Of a DNA stretch of 39,611 nt, positions 1 through 7,355 are shown piece after piece. How positions within the stretch are numbered: the stretch's first letter is position 1; the number at the start of each line of letters is the position of its first letter. The position numbers and the translations under genes are program-made. The stretch is from an uncultured Flavonifractor sp. GTDB taxonomy: Bacteria > Bacillota > Clostridia > Oscillospirales > Oscillospiraceae. The notes beneath the pieces are model-generated. The model was not told where the DNA came from. It was given only the letters and a program-made list of their open reading frames with translations, and made no database searches. The stretch covers positions 1 through 39,611 of the forward strand of contig NZ_CALWOJ010000010.1 in assembly GCF_944383115.1 (NCBI RefSeq), given 5' to 3'.

Positions 1-2
1 TT

Positions 3-185
3 AACCAGTTAGCCCTTGGCCTTAGAAAGACAACGGCAGAACGGGACAACCTGCGGTATCTCGCATGGCCCGAACTGCACGAGATTGACAAGGCGCTAAA
101 GCGGCGTGACGGGTGTGTATTCCTGGTAAACTGTGAATTGGCCGAACAGGGACTTCCCTTGTTGGGGAGTAATTTTGAAGAATGA
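3..185 (+). CDS. C-terminal fragment of an unrecognised protein
   Basis: An open frame enters from the left window edge and stops with TGA at 183-185, giving about 60 residues of a charged, soluble-looking C-terminus (it includes KRRDGCVFLVNCELAEQG). An intrinsic terminator follows immediately, which supports this being the true end of a gene. I do not recognise the family. Its position next to a gene that has lost its 5' half suggests it belongs to an inserted element, but no transposase or integrase motif is visible in the piece present. Confidence 0.45.
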   Translation, partial: NQLALGLRKTTAERDNLRYLAWPELHEIDKALKRRDGCVFLVNCELAEQGLPLLGSNFEE

Positions 186-191
186 CAGAAA

Positions 192-235
192 ACCGCCGTC
201 CCAGGCAGCAAGTGGGACGGCGGTAAATTTTTTGT
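192..235 (+). terminator. Intrinsic terminator after the left-edge gene fragment
   Basis: An 11-bp perfect stem (192-202 with 214-224) and an 11-nt loop are followed by AAATTTTTTG. It lies 6 bp after the stop codon of the fragment at 3-185. Confidence 0.8.
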
Positions 236-277
236 CTGAATTTCACCAGTGAAATTTTCAAAGGATTTTCTGCGGTA

Positions 278-311
278 TGATAGGGCCACACAAGGACTTG
301 TGACCTTATCA
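278..311. repeat. Imperfect inverted repeat near the truncation junction
   Basis: TGATAGGGCCACACAAG and CTTGTGACCTTATCA form an imperfect palindrome around a GA centre. It lies between the terminator and the point where recognisable binding-protein sequence begins (about 332). It could be an element end or recombination site. No target-site duplication could be identified because only one end is in the window. Confidence 0.4.
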
Positions 312-331
312 TCAGGGCGGCGGATAGGCCA

Positions 332-796
332 GCCACCGCCTACACCGGCTGGAGCCGCTCCGAGGGCAAGAAGCTCTTCACCGAGTGGCTGGAAGCCTCC
401 ACTGTGGACGAGATCACCGCGACCAAGTACATCTTCACCCACGACGATGAGATCGCCATGGGCATTCTGGAAGCTCTGAAGAGTTCCGACATCGACGAAG
501 CCAAGAAGGAAGCCTTCCTGGGCGCCGGCGTGCATCTGGGCGCTTCCTCCGGCCTGAACGAGATCTACAGCGTGCTGAAGGGCATCCACCAGAAGGATTA
601 CACCGCTGAGGTTGCTCAGCTGGCCGATCTGTTCTCCGTCACCTACGATCCCGCCATGATCCAGATCGCCATCGACGATATGATCACCCACCTGGAGGGT
701 GGCGAGGTTGAGCAGGATCACGTTATCCCCGTCGAGGTCGTGGACGCGACCAACGTTGACCAGTACAAGGGCTTTGGCGACGCAGTCTCCCAGTAA
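332..796 (+). pseudogene. Truncated sugar ABC transporter substrate-binding protein (C-terminal part only)
   Basis: The frame resembles the C-terminal lobe of a periplasmic-binding-protein-like sugar receptor of the CUT2 class. It has a GWSRSEGKKLFTEW segment, a THDDEIAMGILEAL helix and ends before the transporter ATPase, the usual gene order. Such proteins are normally 330-380 residues with a lipoprotein signal; only about 154 residues remain, with no signal peptide. The frame stays open to the left of 332 but reads as unrelated sequence. A GTG at 404 is the first plausible internal start but has no ribosome site. The 5' half seems to have been replaced by the sequence at 1-331 through insertion, deletion or an assembly join. 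Role if intact: xylose or related pentose capture. Confidence 0.7.
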
Positions 797-808
797 GATA
801 TCCATCCC

Positions 809-845
809 GCAGGGCCCGCGGGCGCTCAGCGCCAGCGGGCCCTGC
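809..845 (+). repeat. GC-rich hairpin between binding protein and ATPase genes
   Basis: GCAGGGCCCGC (809-819) pairs with GCGGGCCCTGC (835-845), with a further GGCGC/GCGCC stem inside. There is no U-tract, so it is more likely a 3' mRNA-stabilising or partial-readthrough structure, as is common after binding-protein genes, than a full terminator. The ATPase ribosome site follows at 862-867. Confidence 0.6.
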
Positions 846-873
846 GCCCCATAAGAGGAACAGGAGGTTAGGC

Positions 874-2376
874 ATGGAGATGCTGAAGATGACCGATATC
901 TCCAAGAGCTTTTTTGGAGTGACGGTACTCGATCATGTCGATTTCAGCGTGGAGCGGGGGGAGATCCACGCGCTGCTGGGAGAAAACGGAGCAGGAAAAT
1001 CTACCCTGATGAACATTCTGGCCGGCGTCTACACCAGAGACAGCGGTCAGGTGGTTTTCAACGGAAAACCCCTGGAACACAGCAGTGTAGCCGCCACGGA
1101 GCAGGCTGGTATCGCCTTTGTCCACCAGGAACTGAACCTGTTTAACGACCTAAAAGTTTACGAGAACATCTTTCTCCGTAAGGAAATAACCGGCGCGCTG
1201 GGCATTCTGAACAAGCGGGCCATGATCGAGCAGTCCCACGCGCTGTTCCAGCGGCTGGGCGTGGACATTGACCCCTGCGCTATGGTCTCTGAGCTGGAGA
1301 CCGGAAAAAAGCAGCTCCTGGAGATCGCAAAGGCCCTGCATGCCAATGCGGAACTCTTTATTCTGGACGAACCTACCACCGCACTGAACAACGAGGAGAT
1401 CGCCCACCTTTTCGCCATCGTCCGGCGATTGAAAGAGGCGGGGAAATCCTTCATCTTTATTTCTCACAAAATGACAGAAATATTTGCCCTGGCAGACCGG
1501 TATACGGTACTGCGAAACGGCAAATTTATCCATAGCGGCGCCGTTGCTGATACCACCCCCATGGAAGTGACCCGCATGATGGTGGGCGAGCGGTACAGTG
1601 AGGAGGAGGCCTATATCCAGCGTGAACTGGGCGAACCCATCCTGGAGATGGAAGGTCTGTGCGGGCACGGATTCCACAACATCGACCTGACCATCCGGCG
1701 GGGCGAAGTGGTGGGCTTTACCGGACTGGTGGGCGCCGGCATCAGCGAACTGTTCCAAACCATTTTCGGGGAACTGCCCATTACCGGCGGTACTCTGCGG
1801 ATCGCAGGGGTGCCCATCACCAGCCACAACATCCACAAGGCCATGCTGAACAAGGTGTCCATGATTGCCGCCAACCGGAAAGAGAACTCCATCATTCCGG
1901 ACTTCACCCTGCTGGAAAACAACTACGTCTCGGAACATACGCTGAGCTTCCGTCACCAGCATATCTCCAAGAAAAAGGAGATCGCAAAATACGAGCAGCT
2001 GCGCCAGAAGCTCAACATCAAATCCAACTCCCCTGACGACATGATCACTGCCCTCTCCGGCGGCAACCAGCAGAAGGTGATCCTGGCCCGGTGGCTGAAC
2101 ACCCAGGCGGATATCCTTTTGATGGACAATCCCACCCAGGGCATCGACGTGGGCGCCAAGGCGGAGATCTATCGTTTGATCCAGGAACTGGCCCAGGCAG
2201 GCAAGACCATTCTGGTCAATACCCTGGAGATCCCTGAGATCCAGAAGGTTGCCGACCGCTGCGTGATCTTCTACCACGGGGATCTGAAGGCCCAGCTGGA
2301 GCGCCGGGACATCAGCGAGGAGGCCGTCATGCTCCAGGCAACCAACGCCATCAATACTGCGGAGGTGTCCAAGTAA
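874..2376 (+). CDS. CUT2-type sugar ABC transporter ATP-binding protein (XylG/MglA-like)
   Basis: A 500-residue double-domain ATPase that energises sugar import at the inner face of the membrane. The N-terminal domain has Walker A GENGAGKST (residues 36-44) and Walker B ILDEPTTAL (about 163). The C-terminal domain keeps signature LSGGNQQKV (about 393-401) followed by LLMDNPTQGIDVG. As in the MglA/RbsA/XylG family, the second Walker A is degenerate (GFTGLVGAGISEL). Start ATG 874 follows an AGGAGG site. The gene sits between the binding-protein remnant and the permease and upstream of xylA-xylB, so xylose is the inferred substrate. Galactose or ribose cannot be excluded from this sequence alone. 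Confidence 0.93.
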   Translation: MEMLKMTDISKSFFGVTVLDHVDFSVERGEIHALLGENGAGKSTLMNILAGVYTRDSGQVVFNGKPLEHSSVAATEQAGIAFVHQELNLFNDLKVYENIFLRKEITGALGILNKRAMIEQSHALFQRLGVDIDPCAMVSELETGKKQLLEIAKALHANAELFILDEPTTALNNEEIAHLFAIVRRLKEAGKSFIFISHKMTEIFALADRYTVLRNGKFIHSGAVADTTPMEVTRMMVGERYSEEEAYIQRELGEPILEMEGLCGHGFHNIDLTIRRGEVVGFTGLVGAGISELFQTIFGELPITGGTLRIAGVPITSHNIHKAMLNKVSMIAANRKENSIIPDFTLLENNYVSEHTLSFRHQHISKKKEIAKYEQLRQKLNIKSNSPDDMITALSGGNQQKVILARWLNTQADILLMDNPTQGIDVGAKAEIYRLIQELAQAGKTILVNTLEIPEIQKVADRCVIFYHGDLKAQLERRDISEEAVMLQATNAINTAEVSK

Positions 2377-3393
2377 ATGGAAAAGAACACTTTGACAGCC
2401 CGGAAGTCCGGCTCCATTACCAAGGCCATTGGTAATTACAGCTTCATACTGATTTTTCTGGCCATCTTTGTGGCCTACCTGATCATCAACCAGGGCGCCA
2501 CCACATGGAGCGGCGTGATGAACATCCTGCGCCACTCCGCCGTGGTGGGTATCCTGGCCTTCGGTATGGGCATGGTCATCATCACCGGCGGCATCGACCT
2601 GTCGGTGGGCTCTATGCTGGCGCTGGTGGGCGGCCTGACCGTTGTGGTGTTCAACAACACCAACAACCCGGTTATCACCTTCCTGTTCGCCCTGTTTGCA
2701 GGCGCCATGTGCGGCCTGATCAACGGCGTGTTTGTGGGCGTAGCAAAAATGCCTGCCTTTATCGTCACCTTATCCACCATGCTGATCTACCGCTCCATTG
2801 CCCAGTATTATCTGCGTACGATGGGCCTGTCCATCTACAACATGGAGGGTACCCTGTCCACTTACGACGCCATCTACGGCTTCGGACAGGCCAAAGTCTT
2901 CACCGTGCCGGTGGTTGGCATCGTACTGATCCTGGTCACGGCCATTATGGTGTATGTGTCCACCATGACCAAATTCGGCAAGCGGGTGTATGCCGTCGGC
3001 TCCAACGAGAAGGCGGCCCATCTGGCCGGTATCAATGTAACGGTCACCCGGGTGATGGTATTTGTGGTCACCGGTGTGCTGGCGGGCGTGTCCGCTTTCC
3101 TGCTGCTGGCCATGAACGGCTCCATGGACCCCGCTACCGTGGGCAAGAGCTATGAGATGTATGCCATCGCCGCGGTGGTCATCGGCGGCATCAGCATGAG
3201 CGGCGGCAAGGGCAAGCTGCTGGGCGTACTCTTCGGCGCCATGTCCTATACCATCATTGACAAGATCATCGCATCTCTGGGCCTGGACGCCCTGATCAAC
3301 GACACCATCAAGGGTTCCATCCTGCTGGTGGCCGTCCTCATCCAGATGGTGGTGCCGGTGATCCGCGGCAAGCTGAAAAAGACCGGGAATTAA
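2377..3393 (+). CDS. CUT2-type sugar ABC transporter permease (XylH/RbsC-like)
   Basis: A 338-residue polytopic membrane protein of the BPD_transp_2 family, the size of RbsC/XylH. Hydrophobic segments fill most of the chain and the family motif [15 protein letters not shown] is present near residue 70-85, with [10 protein letters not shown] near 268-277. The ATG follows the ATPase stop TAA with no gap (TAAATG), with GGAGGTG upstream inside the ATPase gene, so the two are translationally coupled. It forms the channel for the ATPase at 874-2376. The partner binding protein is broken in this window, so the transporter may be non-functional unless another receptor serves it. Confidence 0.92.
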   Translation: MEKNTLTARKSGSITKAIGNYSFILIFLAIFVAYLIINQGATTWSGVMNILRHSAVVGILAFGMGMVIITGGIDLSVGSMLALVGGLTVVVFNNTNNPVITFLFALFAGAMCGLINGVFVGVAKMPAFIVTLSTMLIYRSIAQYYLRTMGLSIYNMEGTLSTYDAIYGFGQAKVFTVPVVGIVLILVTAIMVYVSTMTKFGKRVYAVGSNEKAAHLAGINVTVTRVMVFVVTGVLAGVSAFLLLAMNGSMDPATVGKSYEMYAIAAVVIGGISMSGGKGKLLGVLFGAMSYTIIDKIIASLGLDALINDTIKGSILLVAVLIQMVVPVIRGKLKKTGN

Positions 3394-3410
3394 ACGGGAG
3401 GGAACGCATC

Positions 3411-4721
3411 ATGAGAGCATACGACGAGATCAAGACCATCCCCTATCTGGGGCCGGACAGCGACGAGCCTTTTGCCTTCAAATACTACAACCCCGACGAG
3501 GTGTTGGCGGGCAAACCCATGCGGGAGCATCTGAAGTTTGCCATGAGCTACTGGCACACCATCTGCGCCGAGGGTGTGGATATGTTCGGCAGCGGTACGA
3601 TGGACAAGAGCTTCGGCCAGAGTGATCCGATGGCAAAATTCCGGGCCAAGGCCGACTTTGCCTTCGGCCTGATGGATAAGCTGAATCTGGACTACTACTG
3701 CTTCCACGACGTGGATGTGGCGCCTGAGGGCGCCACCGTCAGGGAGAGTATCGAGAACTTCAAGGTTATGGTGGGCTACCTGAAGGAGCTTCAGGAGAAG
3801 CACAACAAGAAGTGCCTGTGGGTCACCGCCAACAACTTCGGCGACAAGAAGTTCATGGCGGGGGCCGCCACCTCCTGCAGCGCCGACGTGTACGCCGTTG
3901 CCGCCGCCAAGGTGAAGGCCTGCATCGACGCCGCCATCGAGCTGGGCGCCACCGGCTATGTGTTCTGGGGCGGCCGGGAGGGTTACGAGACCCTGCTCAA
4001 CACCGACATGGGGCTGGAGCTGGACAACTTGGCTCGCTTCCTGACTATGGCCCGGGACTATGGCCGTGCCCACGGCTTCAAGGGCGACTTCTACATTGAG
4101 CCCAAGCCCAAGGAGCCCACCAAGCATCAGTACGACTTTGACGTGGCTACCTGCATGAACTTCCTGCGCAAGTATGGCCTCACCGGCGACTTCAAGATGA
4201 ACATTGAGGCCAACCACGCCACCCTGGCGGGCCACACCTTCCAGCATGAGCTGCGCACCGCCATTGTCAACGACTCCTTCGGTTCCATCGACGCCAACCA
4301 GGGCGACCTGTTCCTGGGCTGGGACACCGATCAGTTCCCCACCGACGTGTACAACACCACCTACTGCATGATGGAAGTGCTGAAGGCGGGCGGCTTTACT
4401 AACGGCGGCCTGAACTTCGACGCCAAGACCCGCCGCCCCTCCAACACCCTGGAGGACATTCTGCTGGCCTACATTGCCGGTATGGACTCCTTCGCCCTGG
4501 GTCTGCGGAAGGCACTGGCCCTCCAGGCCGACGGCCGCCTGGAGCAGTTTGTGGAGGATCGGTACGCCAGCTACCGCAGCGGCGTGGGCAAGACCATCGT
4601 GGACGGTACCGCCACCCTGGAGTCCCTGTCCGATTACGCCATGGGCCTGGAGAAGATTGACGTGCCCAGCGGGCGGCAGGAGTATCTGGAGACCATCGTC
4701 AACAACGTCATGTTCCGCTGA
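3411..4721 (+). CDS. xylA: Xylose isomerase
   Basis: Interconverts D-xylose and D-xylulose in the cytoplasm, using two divalent metal ions. The 436-residue length fits class II xylose isomerases. Visible signatures are [48 protein letters not shown], the [16 protein letters not shown] metal/active-site stretch and SIDANQGD. Start ATG 3411 has GGGAGGG 9 bases upstream. It follows the permease by 17 bp and precedes xylulokinase, forming a complete xylose entry route to the pentose phosphate pathway. Confidence 0.97.
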   Translation: MRAYDEIKTIPYLGPDSDEPFAFKYYNPDEVLAGKPMREHLKFAMSYWHTICAEGVDMFGSGTMDKSFGQSDPMAKFRAKADFAFGLMDKLNLDYYCFHDVDVAPEGATVRESIENFKVMVGYLKELQEKHNKKCLWVTANNFGDKKFMAGAATSCSADVYAVAAAKVKACIDAAIELGATGYVFWGGREGYETLLNTDMGLELDNLARFLTMARDYGRAHGFKGDFYIEPKPKEPTKHQYDFDVATCMNFLRKYGLTGDFKMNIEANHATLAGHTFQHELRTAIVNDSFGSIDANQGDLFLGWDTDQFPTDVYNTTYCMMEVLKAGGFTNGGLNFDAKTRRPSNTLEDILLAYIAGMDSFALGLRKALALQADGRLEQFVEDRYASYRSGVGKTIVDGTATLESLSDYAMGLEKIDVPSGRQEYLETIVNNVMFR

Positions 4722-4738
4722 ACCATGTTGTGCGCGGA

Positions 4739-4768
4739 GGGGCGCGCCGGACCCGGCGCGCCCCTTTT
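4739..4768 (+). terminator. Terminator-like hairpin between xylA and xylB
   Basis: GGGGCGCGCCG pairs perfectly with CGGCGCGCCCC (about 4739-4749 with 4754-4764), followed by TTTT. The xylB ribosome site begins 8 bases later. With only four U residues it probably gives partial termination, lowering xylB relative to xylA, rather than ending the operon. Confidence 0.6.
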
Positions 4769-4789
4769 ACATTGGAAAGGAGAAGGGCT

Positions 4790-6316
4790 ATGGCATATCT
4801 GATGGGCGTGGATCTGGGCACTTCCGGTACCAAGACCGCCCTGTTTGACGAGACAGGCCGCACCGTGGCCTCCTGCACCGCCGACTACCCGCTGGATCAG
4901 CCCCATAACGGCTGGGCGGAGCAGGACCCGGAGGCCTGGTGGCGGGCTGCCTGTGAGACCATTCGGGGGGTGCTGGATCAGAGCGGCGTCTCACCCAACG
5001 AAGTAAAGGGCGTGGGCCTGTCCGGCCAGATGCACGGCCTGGTGATGCTGGACGGGGAGGGGCGGGTACTCCGGCCCTCCATCCTGTGGTGCGACGGCCG
5101 CACCGGCCGTGAGTGCCAGGAGATCACAGAACTGGTGGGGAAGGAGCGGCTCATCCAGCTCACCGCCAACCCGGCCCTCACCGGCTTTACCGCCGGCAAG
5201 ATCCTGTGGGTGCGCCGCCATGAGCCGGAGCTGTACGCCAAGTGCCGTCACATTCTGCTGCCCAAGGACTACCTGCGCTACAAGCTGACGGGGGAGTTTG
5301 CCACCGAGGTGTCCGACGCCTCTGGCATGAACCTGCTGGACGTGGCCCACCGCTGCTGGAGCCGGGAGGTGCTGGACAAGCTGGAGATCGACCCGGCCCT
5401 GCTGGGCAAGCTGTATGAATCCACCGACCTTACCGGTACAGTAACGGCTGCGGCCTCTGCTGCTACCGGTTTGGCCCCCGGCACACCGGTGGCGGGTGGC
5501 GCGGGAGACAACGCCGCCGCCGCGGTGGGTACCGGCGTGGTGCGGTCCGGCCGGGCTTTCGTCACCCTGGGTACCTCCGGCGTGGTATTTGCCCACGCCG
5601 ACCAGGTGAGCATCGACCCCGGCGGACGGGTTCATACCTTCTGCGCCGCCGTGCCCGGAGCGTGGACGGTGATGAGCTGCACCCTGGCCGCCGGCCTGTC
5701 CCTCCAGTGGTTCCGCAACCAGTTCTGCGCCGAAGAGCGGCGGCAGGCGGAGGCGGAGGGGGTGGACCCCTACGACATCATGACTCGGGAGGCCTCCCAG
5801 TCCCCCATCGGCGCCAACCGGCTGCTCTACCTGCCCTACCTGATGGGCGAGCGGTCCCCGCTGCTGGACGAGAAGGCCAGGGGCGCCTTCATCGGCCTGT
5901 CCGCCATGCACGGGCGGGGAGACCTGATCCGGGCGGTGATGGAGGGGGTGTCCTACTCCCAGCGGCAGTGCCTGGACATTTTGCGGGAGATGGGCGTGGC
6001 CCCCGACCACATCATGGCCTGCGGCGGCGGCGGGCGCAGTCCCTTCTGGCGGCAGATGCTGGCCGATGTGCTGGACTGCACCGTCCAGACCGCCAAGGCG
6101 TCTCAGGAAGGACCCGCCCTGGGCGCGGCCATCCTGGCGGGTGTGTGTGCCGGGGTGTATCCCGACGTACCCACTGCCTGCGATGCCATTATCCATCCCG
6201 ATCAGTCCTGCGCCCCCAACGACGGGGACAGCACCCGGTACGAGCCGTTCTACCGGCTGTATACTGAGGTCTATCCCGCGCTTAAGGATAGCTTCTCAAA
6301 GCTGTACAATCTGTAA
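4790..6316 (+). CDS. xylB: Xylulokinase
   Basis: Phosphorylates D-xylulose to xylulose 5-phosphate with ATP. The 508-residue FGGY-family kinase shows the N-terminal phosphate loop GVDLGTSGTKTALFD, GLSGQMHGLVMLD (substrate side), AGGAGDNAAAAVGTG, and the C-terminal ACGGGGRSPFWRQMLADVL nucleotide motif. The chosen ATG at 4790 has AAAGGAG 7-8 bases upstream and begins directly with the phosphate loop. A frame extension to 4730 would run through the xylA-xylB hairpin and is not credible. Last gene of the pentose operon; a strong terminator follows. Confidence 0.96.
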   Translation: MAYLMGVDLGTSGTKTALFDETGRTVASCTADYPLDQPHNGWAEQDPEAWWRAACETIRGVLDQSGVSPNEVKGVGLSGQMHGLVMLDGEGRVLRPSILWCDGRTGRECQEITELVGKERLIQLTANPALTGFTAGKILWVRRHEPELYAKCRHILLPKDYLRYKLTGEFATEVSDASGMNLLDVAHRCWSREVLDKLEIDPALLGKLYESTDLTGTVTAAASAATGLAPGTPVAGGAGDNAAAAVGTGVVRSGRAFVTLGTSGVVFAHADQVSIDPGGRVHTFCAAVPGAWTVMSCTLAAGLSLQWFRNQFCAEERRQAEAEGVDPYDIMTREASQSPIGANRLLYLPYLMGERSPLLDEKARGAFIGLSAMHGRGDLIRAVMEGVSYSQRQCLDILREMGVAPDHIMACGGGGRSPFWRQMLADVLDCTVQTAKASQEGPALGAAILAGVCAGVYPDVPTACDAIIHPDQSCAPNDGDSTRYEPFYRLYTEVYPALKDSFSKLYNL

Positions 6317-6317
6317 G

Positions 6318-6353
6318 AAAAGCGGCGCTGCCTATAGGCAGCGCCGCTTTTTA
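6318..6353. terminator. Bidirectional terminator between xylB and the XRE gene
   Basis: A 14-bp perfect stem (6319-6332 with 6337-6350) around TATA, flanked by an A-run and a T-run, lies between the convergent 3' ends of xylB and the - strand regulator, so it can serve both. Confidence 0.9.
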
Positions 6354-6362
6354 TGGGTGGGT

Positions 6363-6902
6363 CTATTTTTTGAAGCGACGTTTGAGGAATACCGCCAGGA
6401 TAACGCCTGCCACCATCAGGATGATGCCGACGACCAGGATTACGGTGCCGAACAGGGCCACCGGATTGTTCCGGATCAAGGACTGGCCAAAGCCGTTGAA
6501 ATCCGCAAAGGAGAACATCCGGGCGGTGGCGGCCCGGGCCAGGCCTCCCACAAGGGCGAAACCGGCTCCCACCAGCACCAGATAGATCCCGGCCAGCCAG
6601 CCGTACCGGCGGGCCAGAGTGCCGATGAGGCCGGGCAGCTGGTCCGCCCATGTGGGCGGCGGTGGGGTGGGAGGGGCGTAGCCAGGCTGGGGGGCGTCTT
6701 CCGGTTCGGCCTCAGACAGCAGCCAGTCCAGAGAGACGTGAAACACCTGGGCCAACAGGGGCAGTTTGCTGACTTCGGGGGAGGACTCTCCGGTTTCCCA
6801 CTTGCTGATGGCCTGGCGGGAGACACCGATCTGTTCGGCCAGGGCCTCCTGGGACAGACCGGCTTTTTTGCGGCAGTAGCAGATTTTTTCGGAAAGTTTC
6901 AT
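6363..6902 (-). CDS. XRE-family regulator with C-terminal membrane segments
   Basis: A 179-residue protein. Residues 1-65 form a Cro/C1-type helix-turn-helix (LSQEALAEQIGVSRQAISKW is the typical recognition region). A proline-rich linker (PPTPPPPT) follows, then two hydrophobic segments at about 100-122 and 148-172, ending in KRRFKK. This layout is common for Firmicutes regulators tethered to the membrane. Start ATG at 6902 has AAAGGAGG upstream. It is a single-gene unit with its own promoter and operator-like repeats, so autoregulation is likely. The regulated genes are unknown; the neighbouring xyl operon is convergent and not an obvious target. Confidence 0.85.
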   Translation of the reverse strand: MKLSEKICYCRKKAGLSQEALAEQIGVSRQAISKWETGESSPEVSKLPLLAQVFHVSLDWLLSEAEPEDAPQPGYAPPTPPPPTWADQLPGLIGTLARRYGWLAGIYLVLVGAGFALVGGLARAATARMFSFADFNGFGQSLIRNNPVALFGTVILVVGIILMVAGVILAVFLKRRFKK

Positions 6903-6928
6903 GGCGGCCTCCTTTCTTTCTGCCTGTA

Positions 6929-6957
6929 ACTATAGCAAAAACGCGGTTGCGATGCAA
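6929..6957 (-). promoter_or_regulatory. Promoter of the XRE gene
   Basis: On the - strand, TTGCAT (6952-6957), a 17-bp spacer and TATAGT (6929-6934) match a housekeeping promoter. A GGTTGC half-site lies in the spacer next to the -35. Confidence 0.75.
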
Positions 6958-6960
6958 TCT

Positions 6961-6986
6961 ACGGTTGCTGGCAATTTTGCAACCGT
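6961..6986. promoter_or_regulatory. Operator-like inverted repeat upstream of the XRE gene
   Basis: ACGGTTGC (6961-6968) and GCAACCGT (6979-6986) form a perfect inverted repeat. Further CGGTTGC copies sit at about 6943-6950 and 6987-6994. The cluster overlaps and precedes the -35 of the XRE promoter, as expected for autorepression. Binding is inferred. Confidence 0.5.
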
Positions 6987-7115
6987 CGGTTGCGGGAACG
7001 TGCGGCGGAGAAAATGGAAACGCAAATAAAGTAAAAAACTGGAGATGGTTACACAGGATACACAAGAAACTTACAAAAATCTTGCGATGTAATGGTTATA
7101 TTACCGAAAAAGGGC

Positions 7116-7144
7116 TTGTGCAAAAAGGAATGATTTGTTAAAAT
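7116..7144 (+). promoter_or_regulatory. Promoter of the SLH/PHP surface protein gene
   Basis: TTGTGC (7116-7121), a 17-bp spacer and TAAAAT (7139-7144) predict a transcript start near 7151, giving a 5' leader of about 205 nt. Confidence 0.6.
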
Positions 7145-7150
7145 AGCGTT

Positions 7151-7355
7151 GTACAGAACGCGGTGGTTTAGCTGCGTCTGCCCGAGCGGGATTGCCCGGA
7201 GGGGAAGGAAGGCAGGAAAAGGCTGAAAACAGCAAACAGAAGCCGGACGCTCGGTCAGGTTTTTTTGGCCCAATCCGCGGTACAGGAGGTGAGAGCGCGG
7301 GGTACGCCGTATCAGAAATGCAGTAGCCGCAAAATTGCGGCTTCCATGAGGAAGG
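7151..7355 (+). other. Long structured 5' leader, class not recognised
   Basis: The sequence between promoter and start codon can fold extensively. CGCGG near 7159 pairs with CCGCG near 7273 as a possible closing helix. CCGAGCG (7182-7188) pairs with CGCTCGG (7248-7254), inner hairpins GGGATTGCCC and GCTGAAAACAGC lie between them, and the outer pairing is followed by GTTTTTTT (7259-7266). Near the start codon, AGCCGC/GCGGCT (7325-7342) forms a hairpin just before the AGGAAGG site. I compared it by eye with c-di-GMP-I, ydaO/c-di-AMP, THF and cobalamin riboswitch signatures and found no match. It may be a new or divergent leader, or simply a long 5' UTR. Confidence 0.45.
7178..7266 (+). terminator. 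Terminator-like element inside the surface-protein leader
   Basis: CTG-C-CCGAGCG (7178-7188) pairs with CGCTCGG-T-CAG (7248-7258) apart from one C/T mismatch, and a seven-T run follows (7260-7266). The loop of about 60 nt is large for a simple terminator, so a conditional (switch-type) structure is possible. Confidence 0.35.

Noticed and set aside
22..336. A 104-codon - strand frame at the left end
   Set aside because: It crosses the terminator and the inverted repeat and has no ribosome site; the + strand fragment ending at 185 with its terminator explains the region better.
7280..7320. A strong AGGAGGTGAG ribosome-site-like sequence in the surface-protein leader
   Set aside because: No start codon lies at a usable distance with an open frame; the nearest ATG (7318) is followed by a stop after one codon.
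7151..7355. Possible c-di-GMP or c-di-AMP riboswitch
   Set aside because: The conserved sequence blocks of GEMM-I, c-di-GMP-II and ydaO could not be found, so only an unclassified structured leader is reported.
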